The notes: generated by a model not told the origin, from the sequence alone. 64,000 nucleotides of DNA from SLRI01 sp964393275 (GCA_964393275.1 CAYMTA010000002.1:62001-126000); one strand, 5' to 3'; shown: positions 44,356 through 53,692, numbered from the stretch's first letter. Translations and numbers: made by a program.

Positions 44356-46050
44356 CTACGACAGCCCCTCGATCAGCCCGTCCTCGCCGATGCGGATCTG
44401 GTGCGCCGAGGGTTTCCGGGGCAGGCCCGGCATGGTCATGATCTCGCCGCAGATGACCACCAGGAACTCGGCGCCGCCGGAGAGCCTGACCTCGCGGATC
44501 GGGACGACGTGGCCGGAGGGAGCGCCCTTCAGGTTGGGATCGGTCGAGAAGCTGTACTGGGTCTTCGCGACACAGATCGGAAAGCGCCCGTAGCCGCCTT
44601 CGTCGAGCTCGCGAAAGCGGGCGCGCACGGTCTTGTCGGCGATGATGTCGGAGGCCCCGTAGATCTCGGTGGCGATGGTCCGCATCTTGGTCCAGAGTGG
44701 CATGTCGTCCGGGTAGAGCGGGTGAAAGCGGGGCCGATCCGGCGCCTCGGGCTGGTCGCAGAGCAGGGCGACGTGGCGGGCGAGCGCCTCGGTGCCGGCC
44801 GAGCCATTGGCCCAGTGCGAGCAGGCGAAAGCCTCGATGCCGAGCTCCTCCCTGGCGAACCGGGCGATCAGCTCGTGCTCCGCTTCGGTGTCGGTGGCGA
44901 ACTCGTTGATGCCGACCACCGAGCGCACGCCGAATTTCCCGATATTGCGGACATGCCGGGCGAGATTGGCGAGCCCCTTGCGCAGCGCCTCGAGGTCCTC
45001 CCTGCCCAGATTTTCCTTCGCCACGCCGCCATGCATCTTCAGCGCGCGGACGGTCGCGACCACGACGGCGAGCGCCGGTGTCAGGCCGGCCTTGCGACAT
45101 TTGATGTCGAAGAACTTCTCGGCTCCGAGATCGGCGCCGAAGCCAGCCTCGGTGACCACGAAGTCGGCGAGCTTCAGGGCGGCCCTGGTCGCGATCACCG
45201 AGTTGCAGCCATGCGCGATGTTGGCGAAGGGACCGCCATGCACGAAGGCCGGGTTGTTCTCGAGCGTCTGCACCAGATTGGGCATGAGCGCGTCCTTGAG
45301 CAGGACGGTCATGGCACCGGGGGCGCCGAGCTCGGCGGCGGTGATCGGCCGCCGCTCGCGGGTCTGCGCCACCACCATCCGCCCGAGCCGCGCCTCGAGG
45401 TCGGCGAGGTCCCTGGCTAGGCAGAAGACCGCCATCACCTCGGAAGCCACGGTGATGTCGAAGCCGTCCTCGCGCGGAAAGCCGTTGGCGACCCCGCCGA
45501 GACTCGAGACGATGGAGCGGAGCGAGCGGTCGTTCATGTCGATCGCTCGCCGGAGTGCTATGCGCCGCTCGTCGATGGCGAGCTCGTTGCCCCAGTAGAC
45601 GTGGTTGTCGAGCAGGGCCGCCAGAAGGTTGTGCGCCGAGCCGATGGCATGGAAATCGCCGGTGAAGTGCAGGTTGATCTGCTCCATCGGCACGACCTGG
45701 GCGTAGCCGCCGCCGGCGGCCCCGCCCTTCATCCCGAAGCAGGGCCCGAGGGAGGGCTCGCGCAGGCAGATCACGGCCTTCCGGCCGATGCGGTTGAGCC
45801 CATCGCCGAGGCCCACCGTGGTCGTCGTCTTGCCTTCGCCGGCCGGCGTCGGGCTGATCGCGGTGACGAGGACCAGCTTGCCGTCGGGGCGATCCTCGAG
45901 GCCGTCGATCCACTGCTGATCGACCTTGGCGATATGCCGGCCGTAGGGGTGGATCGCCGTCTCCGGAATGCCCAGCGCCGCCGCCACGTCCTGGATGGGA
46001 CACAAGGCCGCCGCCCGCGCAATGGCGATGTCGCTCGGGGCATCCGCCAT
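44356..46050 (-). CDS. fhs: Formate--tetrahydrofolate ligase
   Basis: 564 residues from ATG 46050, preceded by GGAGAGG. Signature segments: ISPTPAGEGKTTTTVGLGDGL (P-loop), REPSLGPCFGMKGGAAGGGYAQV and GTEALARHVALLC. It makes 10-formyl-THF from formate, ATP and THF in the cytoplasm, supporting C1 assimilation, methylotrophy or purine supply. No other C1 gene is adjacent. A repeat-bearing leader of some 380 bases lies upstream. Confidence 0.96.
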   Translation of the reverse strand: MADAPSDIAIARAAALCPIQDVAAALGIPETAIHPYGRHIAKVDQQWIDGLEDRPDGKLVLVTAISPTPAGEGKTTTTVGLGDGLNRIGRKAVICLREPSLGPCFGMKGGAAGGGYAQVVPMEQINLHFTGDFHAIGSAHNLLAALLDNHVYWGNELAIDERRIALRRAIDMNDRSLRSIVSSLGGVANGFPREDGFDITVASEVMAVFCLARDLADLEARLGRMVVAQTRERRPITAAELGAPGAMTVLLKDALMPNLVQTLENNPAFVHGGPFANIAHGCNSVIATRAALKLADFVVTEAGFGADLGAEKFFDIKCRKAGLTPALAVVVATVRALKMHGGVAKENLGREDLEALRKGLANLARHVRNIGKFGVRSVVGINEFATDTEAEHELIARFAREELGIEAFACSHWANGSAGTEALARHVALLCDQPEAPDRPRFHPLYPDDMPLWTKMRTIATEIYGASDIIADKTVRARFRELDEGGYGRFPICVAKTQYSFSTDPNLKGAPSGHVVPIREVRLSGGAEFLVVICGEIMTMPGLPRKPSAHQIRIGEDGLIEGLS

Positions 46051-46436
46051 GATCTGCCTCTCCAAGGATAGAGCCGCCAGGATGATGCGCGGAGACAACT
46101 GCGCCGGCACCCCGTTGGCTAGTGATAAACGCGTCACGCACTTGCACGAGCGCGGCGACAACTGCACCGGTGTTGCCTACATTCCTCCGGCGGCCGCGGC
46201 AACTTCGCCCGTTCCCGCAACTCCGTGACACAATGAACATCTCAACCTGAAGCTGACCAAATGAAACGCTTGATAATCATTGGTTTATTGCGCAGCATGC
46301 CATCGGCGGGTCATTGGCGATCGAGAAAGACCCCTCGGCGAGAAACCGTATTGCCGGTCGGCATCGAACGAGACTGCTTGCGAGAGAGCCCGGGCCGGCT
46401 GACAACGATCGCGGCTCGACCGCTGCCGGATTGAGC
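46051..46436. promoter_or_regulatory. Divergent regulatory region upstream of fhs and the EAL gene
   Basis: A 21-bp element occurs twice, at 46086-46106 and 46149-46169 (core GACAACTGC), exactly 63 bp apart and with two differences. Around 46268-46292 the DNA is AT-rich, with TTGATAATCATTGG, which partly matches a Fur-box half (GATAATCATT); TTGATA could serve as a -35 for the plus-strand EAL gene. No confident -10 is visible. Confidence 0.45.
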
Positions 46437-48134
46437 ATGCGGCGCCAGGTAGCGGTGATGCACCCTGAGAGCAGCGAGGAGAACGTGACCACCGTGGCTC
46501 GAGGACGCGGCCAGCGCTTGGCCGGACAGGCTCCGATGCTGATCGGCTTTGGCGTGATCAATGGCCTGACCTCGCTCGGCATCGGGCTCGGCCTCGACCT
46601 GCTGTTGCCGGTCGTGCCGTTTTTGACGCTGTCCCTGGTCGCGGTCGGCATCGGCGCGCGACAATATATCCGGCCGGCCGGATCGTCCGGCACGCCACGC
46701 GCGCTCGACCTCCAGGTGCGGCCCGACCCCGAGGCCGTCATTGGGCCGCAGCCCTCGACCCCCCTGGTGCCGCTCTACCGCCAGCCGAACGCGCATCGCC
46801 GGCGCCGGGTGCTCGATCTCCTGACCGACCTGCCGGGCCGTGATGCCGTCGCGGTGACGCTCCGCCGGGCGATCGAGGAAGCCGGCCAGAGCGACGAGCG
46901 CATCGCTCTCGTCGCCTTCGACATCGACCGCATGAAGGACATCAACGGCATCCATGGCTATGCCGTGGGCGATCAGCTCCTGCGCATCGTCGCCCGGCGG
47001 CTCGAAGGCATCGCGCGCGACGGCGTCTTCCGCCTCGACGGCGACCGCTTCGTCCTCCTGCGCCGTCGGCTCGCCGGCATGGCCGACGCCGAGCTCTGCG
47101 CCGTCGCCGCCCTCGATCGGCTCGGTCGGGCAGTCCGCCTCGGCGCTGGCGAGAAGCACGAGATGACCCCGTCGGCGAGCGTCGGCATCGCCCTCTATCC
47201 CGATCATGGCCACGACTTCGAAACCCTGCTGCGCTGCGCCGAGATGGCCGTCGATGACGCCAAGCGGGCCGGCGGGCGCCGCTGCCGCGTCTTCGACCGC
47301 GGCATGGTCGCGGCCATGCAGCTCCGCAACGCCATCGAGCGTGATCTGGCCGAGGCCATCGAGGAAGGCGGGCTCTGCCTGCACTACCAGCCGCAGCTCG
47401 ATCTCAGGGCGGGACGGATCGTCAGCGTCGAGGCGCTGATGCGCTGGACCCATCCGACCCGGGGCGTGATCCCGCCCGCCACCTTCATTCCGATCGCCGA
47501 GGCCTCGGGCCTGATCAAGCCCATGGGCACCTGGCTGATCCACGAAGCCTGCCGCACCGCGCGAGGCTGGCAGGATCAGGGCCTCGAGATCGGCATGGCG
47601 ATCAACATCTCGGCGGCCCAGCTCCGCCAGCAGGATCTGCCCGAGATCGTCACGCGGGCGCTGGCCGAGAACGGCCTCGGCCCGGACCGGCTCGAGCTCG
47701 AGCTGACCGAGAGCCTGTTCGTCGATCCCTCGGAGCTGATGATGCGCCGCTCGCTCGATCGTCTCGCCGAGATGGGCATCCGCCTCGCCATCGACGATTT
47801 CGGCACGGGCTACTCGTCGCTCGCCTACCTCAAGCGGCTGCCGGTGCAGAAGATCAAGATCGACAGGTCGTTCACCCAGGGCATCGGCCGCGAGGAGATC
47901 GACGAGGCCCTGGTCAGGGTGATCATTCACCTCGCCCGCACCTTCGGCAAGCTGGTGCTGGCCGAAGGTGTCGAGACCGAGGCGCAGCACCGCTTCCTGC
48001 GCGACGAAGGCTGCGACGCGGCGCAGGGCTATCTCTTCGCCAAGCCCATGCCGCTCGCCCTCTGCACCGAGCATCTCCTGGCGCAGGCGGGCGGCTACCC
48101 TGTGCCCCGCCCGGCGCGTGCCGGGGTCGGCTGA
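46437..48134 (+). CDS. Degenerate-GGDEF/intact-EAL c-di-GMP phosphodiesterase
   Basis: About 565 residues from ATG 46437; other starts at 46314 (TTG) and 46458 (ATG) are possible. Two N-terminal membrane helices (MLIGFGVINGLTSLGIGLGL, PFLTLSLVAVGIG) anchor it. The GGDEF site reads RLDGDRF, which lacks the catalytic residues. The EAL domain is complete: VEALMRW, NISAAQ, LELTESL, DDFGTGYSS, KIKIDRSF, AEGVETEAQ, and GYLFAKPM at the end. It therefore should cleave c-di-GMP. Confidence 0.9.
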   Translation: MRRQVAVMHPESSEENVTTVARGRGQRLAGQAPMLIGFGVINGLTSLGIGLGLDLLLPVVPFLTLSLVAVGIGARQYIRPAGSSGTPRALDLQVRPDPEAVIGPQPSTPLVPLYRQPNAHRRRRVLDLLTDLPGRDAVAVTLRRAIEEAGQSDERIALVAFDIDRMKDINGIHGYAVGDQLLRIVARRLEGIARDGVFRLDGDRFVLLRRRLAGMADAELCAVAALDRLGRAVRLGAGEKHEMTPSASVGIALYPDHGHDFETLLRCAEMAVDDAKRAGGRRCRVFDRGMVAAMQLRNAIERDLAEAIEEGGLCLHYQPQLDLRAGRIVSVEALMRWTHPTRGVIPPATFIPIAEASGLIKPMGTWLIHEACRTARGWQDQGLEIGMAINISAAQLRQQDLPEIVTRALAENGLGPDRLELELTESLFVDPSELMMRRSLDRLAEMGIRLAIDDFGTGYSSLAYLKRLPVQKIKIDRSFTQGIGREEIDEALVRVIIHLARTFGKLVLAEGVETEAQHRFLRDEGCDAAQGYLFAKPMPLALCTEHLLAQAGGYPVPRPARAGVG

Positions 48135-48217
48135 TCGGGAGGTCTGGCCGGCCCGCGCCAAGCCCGCCAGAATGGTCGGGCGGCCGGCCCTGGCCGCCTC
48201 AGACTGGAGCGTCCGCC

Positions 48218-48793
48218 ATGGCGGCCTGGATCAAGATGCAGCCCGTCGAGGGGGCCGAAGGCGACCTCGCCTTGGCCTATGCCACCGCGCGCACGCCGCA
48301 CGGCACGGTCGACAACGTGATGCGCGCCCATTCGCTCCGGCCGCACACCATGCTCGGCCACATGGCGCTCTACAAAAGCGTCCTGCACCACCCGGCGAAC
48401 ACGCTGCCCCTCTGGTTCCTCGAGGTGGTCGCCTCCGTGGTGAGCCACGCCAATGCCTGCGCCTACGCCTACGGCCACCACTGGACCAATGCGCGCCGCC
48501 TCATGCGCGACCCCGCCCGCGCATCGGCGATCGAGGCGGCGATCCAGGAACACCGTCTCGCCGACGTGTTCGCTGGCAAGGAGCTGGCGCTGCTGACCTA
48601 CGCGGAGCGGCTGACGGTCGATGTCGCGGGGATCGACGAATCGGTCTTTCGCGCCTGCGTCGACGCCGGGGCCAGCCACGGCGAGATCCTCGAGGTCAAC
48701 CAGGTGACCGCCTATTTCAACTACTCCAACCGCCTGCTGAACGGCCTGGGCGTCACCACCGAGGGCGACCGCCTCGGCTTCTACGACGACTGA
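48218..48793 (+). CDS. AhpD/carboxymuconolactone-decarboxylase-like protein
   Basis: 191 residues with the AhpD-like helical fold: FLEVVASVVSHANACAYAYGHH, corresponding to the CxxCxxH active site; but here the pair reads C-A-Y-A, so the second Cys of CxxC is missing while the His is kept. That argues against AhpD-type thiol peroxidase chemistry. It ends inside the last 13 bases of the opposite LysR gene. Function uncertain. Confidence 0.75.
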   Translation: MAAWIKMQPVEGAEGDLALAYATARTPHGTVDNVMRAHSLRPHTMLGHMALYKSVLHHPANTLPLWFLEVVASVVSHANACAYAYGHHWTNARRLMRDPARASAIEAAIQEHRLADVFAGKELALLTYAERLTVDVAGIDESVFRACVDAGASHGEILEVNQVTAYFNYSNRLLNGLGVTTEGDRLGFYDD

Positions 48794-49725
48794 GGCACGC
48801 TCGGCGCCAGGATGGCCTCGGGCGGCGGCTCGCCTGCCGCCTCCTCGAGCAGCCAGTCGATGAAGGCGCGCACCGCCGGCCGCTCGAGCACGCGCTCGAC
48901 GCCGACGATGTGATAGGCGAGCCCGGTCTCGAGCACCGGGCCGAACGGCACGACCAGCCGCCCGGCGCGAATGTCGCCGGCGACGAGCGGGCTCCGGCCG
49001 AGCGCCACGCCCACCCCCTCGATGGCCGCGTCGATCACCATGTTGGACTGGCCGAAGCGCCTGTTGTGCACGGGCTCGAGGTAGCCCTGGCCGGCCGCCG
49101 CCAGCCAGCGCGCCCAACCCACGCCCAGGCCCTCGTCGGTCGGCAGATCGTCGTGCAGCAGGGTCACGGCGCTCAGATCAGCCGGCTCGCGCAACCGGTG
49201 GGCGAGCCGCGGGGCCGCGACGGGCGCCATGCGCTCGCCGAGCAGCATGGTCGAGAGGAGGCCCTGATAGCTGCCGCTGCCATAGCGGATGGCGAGATCG
49301 GTCTCGCCCAGCACCAGCTCGCTGCGCCGGCCGCTGGCCATCACGTCGACCTCGATGGAGGGGTGACGCTCGTCGAACCGGACAAGCCGCGGGAACAGCC
49401 ATTTCACCACGAAGCCGGGGAGCGCGCTGATCACCACGCGATCCGCATGGCGCTCGCGGCGAATGGCGTCGAAGACGTAGTGGATGCGCCCGAGGCCGCC
49501 GATCACCGCCTCGGCGAGGCGCTCGCCCTCGGGGGTCGCGACCACGCCACGGCCGCGCCGCTCGAAGAGGGCGCAGCCGAGCCGCAGCTCCAGCTCCTTC
49601 ATCTGGTGGCTGACGGCGCTCTGCGTCCGGCCGAGCTCGTCCGCCGCCGAGGTGAAGCTCCGCAGCCTGACCGCGGCCTCGAGGACCCGGAGCGCCGCGA
49701 GCGGCGGCAGATCGGCGTAGCGCAT
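48781..49725 (-). CDS. LysR-family regulator (GcvA-like)
   Basis: 314 residues from ATG 49725 with GGGTGG upstream. N-terminal HTH: LPPLAALRVLEAAVRLRSF, SAADELGRTQSAVSHQMKELE and LFERRGRGVVATPEG. The effector domain begins at VVISALPGFV. The GcvA-like subgroup includes LAALR at the N-terminus and DLAIRYGSGSYQG. Divergent from the 2OG oxygenase gene, which it probably activates. It overlaps the AhpD-like gene tail to tail by 13 bp. Confidence 0.9.
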   Translation of the reverse strand: MRYADLPPLAALRVLEAAVRLRSFTSAADELGRTQSAVSHQMKELELRLGCALFERRGRGVVATPEGERLAEAVIGGLGRIHYVFDAIRRERHADRVVISALPGFVVKWLFPRLVRFDERHPSIEVDVMASGRRSELVLGETDLAIRYGSGSYQGLLSTMLLGERMAPVAAPRLAHRLREPADLSAVTLLHDDLPTDEGLGVGWARWLAAAGQGYLEPVHNRRFGQSNMVIDAAIEGVGVALGRSPLVAGDIRAGRLVVPFGPVLETGLAYHIVGVERVLERPAVRAFIDWLLEEAAGEPPPEAILAPSVPQSS

Positions 49726-49744
49726 GGCCACCCATGAGCTGAAT

Positions 49745-49759
49745 TCATACAACAAATGA
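49745..49759. promoter_or_regulatory. Candidate LysR operator
   Basis: TCAT-N7-ATGA inverted repeat (49745-49748, 49756-49759), 20 bases upstream of the lysR start within the AT-rich divergent region. LysR proteins bind T-N11-A type dyads here, so the site may control both divergent genes. Confidence 0.35.
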
Positions 49760-49841
49760 GATAGGGGATATTGATGGGGCCGTCCAGAAGGGAGAGAGTG
49801 TTGCCGTCTGGATCCTCGGCACCGGTATGGGAAGCTTTGCC

Positions 49842-50840
49842 ATGGCCTATGCGTCAGCCCGGGCGGTCGACGTGGCCTCGCTGCCCGTCATCGATCTGGC
49901 CCCACTCATGAACGGCGCTGTGGCTGGCCTCAACCAGACCGCTGCCGCCCTGACCGACGCCGCGGAGCGGGTCGGCTTCTTCTACGTCACCAATCACGGC
50001 GTGCCGCCGGCGCTGATCGAGCGCGCCGCCGAGGTCTCGCGCCGCTTCTTCCTCGCACCCCGCGAGGAAAAGGCAAAGGTGGCGGTCCGGGGCCGGCACC
50101 GCGGCTGGCTCGATCCGGGCGAGGCGGTGATGGAGGGTGCGAGGCGGCCCGACCTCAAGGAGAGCTTCATCTGGGGCATCGAGGTCGAGCCGGACGACCC
50201 GGCGCTCGCCGGCAACCCACTCCTCGCACCCAATCGCTGGCCCGCCTTCCTGCCCGAGCTGCAGCCGACCCTGACGAGCTATCTCGACGCCGCCCATGCC
50301 TGCGGCTGGCAGCTCATGCGGGCCTTCGCCCATGCGCTCGGCGTGCCGGCGGACCACTTCATCGCGCACATCGACAAGCCGGTGAGCCGGGGTGGCACGA
50401 TCTACTACCCGCCACAGCCGGAGACCGCCGGCGCCGACCAGTTCGGCGTGGCGCCGCATACCGATTTCGGCTGCCTCACCTTGCTCTGGCAGGACATGGT
50501 GGGCGGGCTGCAGGTCCAGGCCAATGACGGGAGCTGGGTGGCGGCGCCGCCCATGGCCGACTGCTTCGTCGTCAATGTCGGCGATCTTCTGGCCCGCTGG
50601 ACCAACGACCGCTTCCGCTCGACGCCGCACCGCGTGGTCAACACCTCCGGCCGCTCGCGCCAGTCCATCGCCATCTTCGTCGACCCGAATGCCGAGCAGG
50701 CGGTCGTGCCGGTCTGCGCTTCGGGCGAGGCGCCCCGCTACGAGCCGGTCACGGTCGGCGAGCATATCGAGCGCCGCTACCAGGCCTCCTTCGCCTACCG
50801 CCAGCGCCAGGCGCAGGATCAGGCGAAGGTGCCATCATGA
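49842..50840 (+). CDS. 2-oxoglutarate/Fe(II)-dependent oxygenase (isopenicillin N synthase-like)
   Basis: About 332 residues from ATG 49842 (ATG 49827 also possible). N-terminal DIOX-N segment LPVIDLAPL and RVGFFYVTNHGVP; the iron triad lies in PHTDFGCLTLL (His, Asp near residue 206) and TPHRVVN (His), with the 2OG-binding RQSIAIF. It hydroxylates or oxidatively modifies a small molecule. The last four bases overlap the next start (ATGA), so an HD-domain protein is made with it. Confidence 0.9.
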   Translation: MAYASARAVDVASLPVIDLAPLMNGAVAGLNQTAAALTDAAERVGFFYVTNHGVPPALIERAAEVSRRFFLAPREEKAKVAVRGRHRGWLDPGEAVMEGARRPDLKESFIWGIEVEPDDPALAGNPLLAPNRWPAFLPELQPTLTSYLDAAHACGWQLMRAFAHALGVPADHFIAHIDKPVSRGGTIYYPPQPETAGADQFGVAPHTDFGCLTLLWQDMVGGLQVQANDGSWVAAPPMADCFVVNVGDLLARWTNDRFRSTPHRVVNTSGRSRQSIAIFVDPNAEQAVVPVCASGEAPRYEPVTVGEHIERRYQASFAYRQRQAQDQAKVPS

Positions 50841-51439
50841 CCGAGCGCGCCGCCCTCCTCGATCCCGCCTGGAGCTATGTCGAGAAGCCCGAGATGGCGC
50901 AATTCCGCGCCGCGGACTGGCAGGTGCTCGAGCCGCAGAAGCGCGTCTACTACCAGCATTCGCGCGCCGATCACGTGCTGCGCCTGCTGCGCACGCTCGA
51001 GGCCGATCCGGGCTGGGGCTACGAGATCAACATCTTCGAGCACTGCCTGCAGTCGGCGACCATGCTGCTGCGCGATGGCCACGACGAGGAGACCGTCGTC
51101 GTCGGCCTGCTGCACGATATCGGCTTCACCATCTGCCCGGAGACGCATGGCGCCTTCGCCGGGGCGCTCCTCGCCCCCTATGTCCATCCCAGGCATGTCT
51201 GGATGCTCGAGCGGCACGGCATCTTCCAGCTGCATCACTGCCACGAGCACCCGGACGCCGATCCGAACGAGCGCGAGCGCTGGCGCGGCCATCCGCATTT
51301 CGAGTGGGCGGCCGAGTACGTGGAGCGCTACGACCAGAACGCGATCAATCCGGTCACCGGCTGGGCGCCGCTCGCCAGCTTCGAGCCCATGGTCCGTCGC
51401 GTCTTCGCCGCCCCGCGCTACCGCGTGACGCCGCCCTGA
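50837..51439 (+). CDS. HD-domain protein, possible mixed-valent diiron oxygenase
   Basis: 200 residues. Metal ligands by position: His69, His93-Asp94 (GLLHDIGF), His104, His127 and Asp166. The His69-to-His93 spacing equals that of His34-to-His58 in PhnZ. An HD domain with a 2OG-oxygenase partner is the organisation of PhnY/PhnZ and TmpA/TmpB, where the HD enzyme cleaves a C-P bond. Translationally coupled to the oxygenase. A simple phosphohydrolase remains possible. Confidence 0.8.
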   Translation: MTERAALLDPAWSYVEKPEMAQFRAADWQVLEPQKRVYYQHSRADHVLRLLRTLEADPGWGYEINIFEHCLQSATMLLRDGHDEETVVVGLLHDIGFTICPETHGAFAGALLAPYVHPRHVWMLERHGIFQLHHCHEHPDADPNERERWRGHPHFEWAAEYVERYDQNAINPVTGWAPLASFEPMVRRVFAAPRYRVTPP

Positions 51440-51451
51440 GCGATCCGCAGG

Positions 51452-52723
51452 TCAAGCCGGCAATCCCATGAGCCGAAGCGTGGCGAGCGCCATGACCCGC
51501 ATCGAGGCGACCAGATCCTCGATCACCACGAACTCGTCGGGCTGGTGCGCCAGGTCGAGAATGCCGGGCCCGTAGGCGACGCAGTCGTGGAGATGCCCGA
51601 TCCGGGCGATGTGCTTCTGGTCGTAGGTCCCGGGCGATGCCACGAACTCGGCCTTCCGGCCGAGCACCGCCTCGATCGCCAGCGCCACCGCCTGCGGCAC
51701 CGGTGACGTGGGCTCGGTCATGATGGGTGCGACATGCATGAGCTCGCGCAGGCCATAGGCGAAGCCCGGCCGCTCGGCAGCCAGCCGGTCGAGCAAGGCC
51801 CTGATCTCGCCCTCGACGTCGTCGATGCGCTCCTCGATGAGATAGCGCCGGTCGATGGTCAGCCGGCAGCGATCCGCCACGCACGGGCTGGGCAGCCCGC
51901 CCTTCTCCGGCGCCGTGCCGGCCCGAATCGCATTGAGGTTGAGGGTCGAGGCCCGCGCCCCGTCCGGCACCACCGGCATGGCGGTGCGCCGTTCGCCGAG
52001 CCTGGGATAGAGCTCGGTCTCCAGCGCCTGGATGAAGGCCCCCATGTGGCGGATGGCGCAGTCGCCGAGAAAGGGCATCGAGCCATGCGCGATCCGCCCA
52101 CGGGTCTCGATCTCCGCCCACCACACCCCACGGTGGCCGATGCACACCCGATCGACGTTGAGAGGCTCGGGAATGATCACGTGATCGACCCGGGGCTTCG
52201 AGAAATAGCCGAGTCCGGCCAGATGGGCGACGCCGCCGAAGCCGCCGGATTCCTCGTCCACCGTCCCGGAGATCTCGATCGCCCCGGCGAGCGGCAGCCC
52301 CGAGGCCAGCAAGGCCTCGCTCGCCACCACCGCCGCCGCCAGCCCGCCCTTCATGTCGCAGGTGCCGCGGCCGTGGATCCGCCCGTCGCGCACGAGGCCG
52401 GCGAACGGGTCGACCGTCCAGCCCCGGCCCACCTCGACCACGTCGATATGCCCGTTGAAGTGGACGGTCGGCCCCGGTCGGCCCGTCTCGAGCCGGCCGA
52501 CGACGTTGGTCCGGGGATAGCGGTCGCTGTCGCCCGGCGCCCCTTCGCCCCTGACATAGGTGACCGCGAAGCCGCTGGCGGCGAGCCTCCGCCCGAGGAA
52601 TTCGGCGCAAGGCCTGTAGGCCTCGCCCGGCGGGTTGATGGTGGGGAAGGCGACGAGCTCGCGGGTCAGCTCGACCACCGCCCCTTCGCGCTCGCCGAGC
52701 GCCCGCTCCAGCTTTTCGTTCAT
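51452..52723 (-). CDS. M20-family deacylase/peptidase (ArgE/DapE type)
   Basis: 423 residues. Zinc-site motifs: HFNGHIDVVE (around 87-96), GRGTCDMKGG (118-127), TVDEESGG (catalytic Glu), PEPLN and a late CVAYGPG. These mark the ArgE/DapE/ACY1 group, which remove acyl groups from amino acids. No arginine or lysine pathway gene adjoins, so the substrate is open. Convergent with the HD gene, divergent from the hydratase. Confidence 0.87.
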   Translation of the reverse strand: MNEKLERALGEREGAVVELTRELVAFPTINPPGEAYRPCAEFLGRRLAASGFAVTYVRGEGAPGDSDRYPRTNVVGRLETGRPGPTVHFNGHIDVVEVGRGWTVDPFAGLVRDGRIHGRGTCDMKGGLAAAVVASEALLASGLPLAGAIEISGTVDEESGGFGGVAHLAGLGYFSKPRVDHVIIPEPLNVDRVCIGHRGVWWAEIETRGRIAHGSMPFLGDCAIRHMGAFIQALETELYPRLGERRTAMPVVPDGARASTLNLNAIRAGTAPEKGGLPSPCVADRCRLTIDRRYLIEERIDDVEGEIRALLDRLAAERPGFAYGLRELMHVAPIMTEPTSPVPQAVALAIEAVLGRKAEFVASPGTYDQKHIARIGHLHDCVAYGPGILDLAHQPDEFVVIEDLVASMRVMALATLRLMGLPA

Positions 52724-52810
52724 GCCAGCCCCCGTTATGAGGAGGGAGCGTCGGGTGTCGAGGCGGCCCTGTCAATCGCGGCAGGGTCAACGACCGGGGG
52801 GAGGCCCATC

Positions 52811-53569
52811 ATGACCAACGCCGAGAAGGTTGCCGCCAATCGCCTGAACGGAGGCCGACTCGAGGGTCTCGATCTCAACGAGGACCAGGGTTATGACGTC
52901 CAGCTCGCGGCCAACACCACCCTCGCCGAAAAGCTCGGCGCCGTCGTCGGCCACAAGATCGGCGCCACCGCCGAAGGCATGAGGAAGCTCCTGAACGTGC
53001 CGGGCCCGATCGCCGGCGACGTCTTCGCCTCGACCGTGCACGAGAGAAGGGCCGATCTCCGCCTCGCCGACTACCTGCGCCCGGGTGTCGAGACCGAGAT
53101 CGCCGTCCGCATCAATCGCGACCTCACGCCCGGCGAGGCCCCCTGGACCAGGGAGCGCATCGCCTCGGTGGTCGAGGCCGTCCTGCCGGCGATCGAGATC
53201 GTCGACGACCGCTATGTGGATTTCAGGTCGGCCGGTGCTGGCACCATCATCGCCGACAACGCCTTCAACGCCGGCAGCATCCTCGGCCGCGCCACCACCG
53301 ACTGGCAGAGCCTCCCCCTCGACAAGCTGACGGCCCGCACCCTGATCGACGGCAGGGAGGTCGCAACCGGCCTCTCCGACGAGCTCCTCGGCCATCCGCT
53401 CAACGCCCTGGTCTGGCTCGCCGACCGCTACGCCGGCCTCGGCTGGACGCTCAAGGCCGGCCGCTTCGTCAGCCTCGGCACGATCACCCCGGTGCAATGG
53501 ATCACGGGACCATGCGACGTGCGGATCCAGGTCGAGGGGCTGGGCGGCGTCGAGGTGGTGTTCGGGTGA
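52811..53569 (+). CDS. 2-keto-4-pentenoate hydratase-like enzyme
   Basis: 252 residues from ATG 52811, with GGGGGGAGG upstream. MhpD/FAH-type fold: VVGHKIGATAEGMRKLLNVPGPIAGDVFAST, VETEIAVRINRDL, AIEIVDDRYVDF, IIADNAFNAGSILG. The His-Lys and Glu/Asp residues of this family bind a metal and a 2-keto acid. The usual role is aromatic meta-cleavage; no other ring-cleavage gene is present. Confidence 0.87.
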   Translation: MTNAEKVAANRLNGGRLEGLDLNEDQGYDVQLAANTTLAEKLGAVVGHKIGATAEGMRKLLNVPGPIAGDVFASTVHERRADLRLADYLRPGVETEIAVRINRDLTPGEAPWTRERIASVVEAVLPAIEIVDDRYVDFRSAGAGTIIADNAFNAGSILGRATTDWQSLPLDKLTARTLIDGREVATGLSDELLGHPLNALVWLADRYAGLGWTLKAGRFVSLGTITPVQWITGPCDVRIQVEGLGGVEVVFG

Positions 53570-53692
53570 GGGATGTCCTGAGACGCTGAAACACAGGCAT
53601 TTTTTCCGGAGGCCGTCATGCCTGCTATTGATCGGCCAGGCTCGCCGTAGGAGTGGGCCCCGGCAGGTTGGTAGGGGCGGGGAGGCGGCTCC

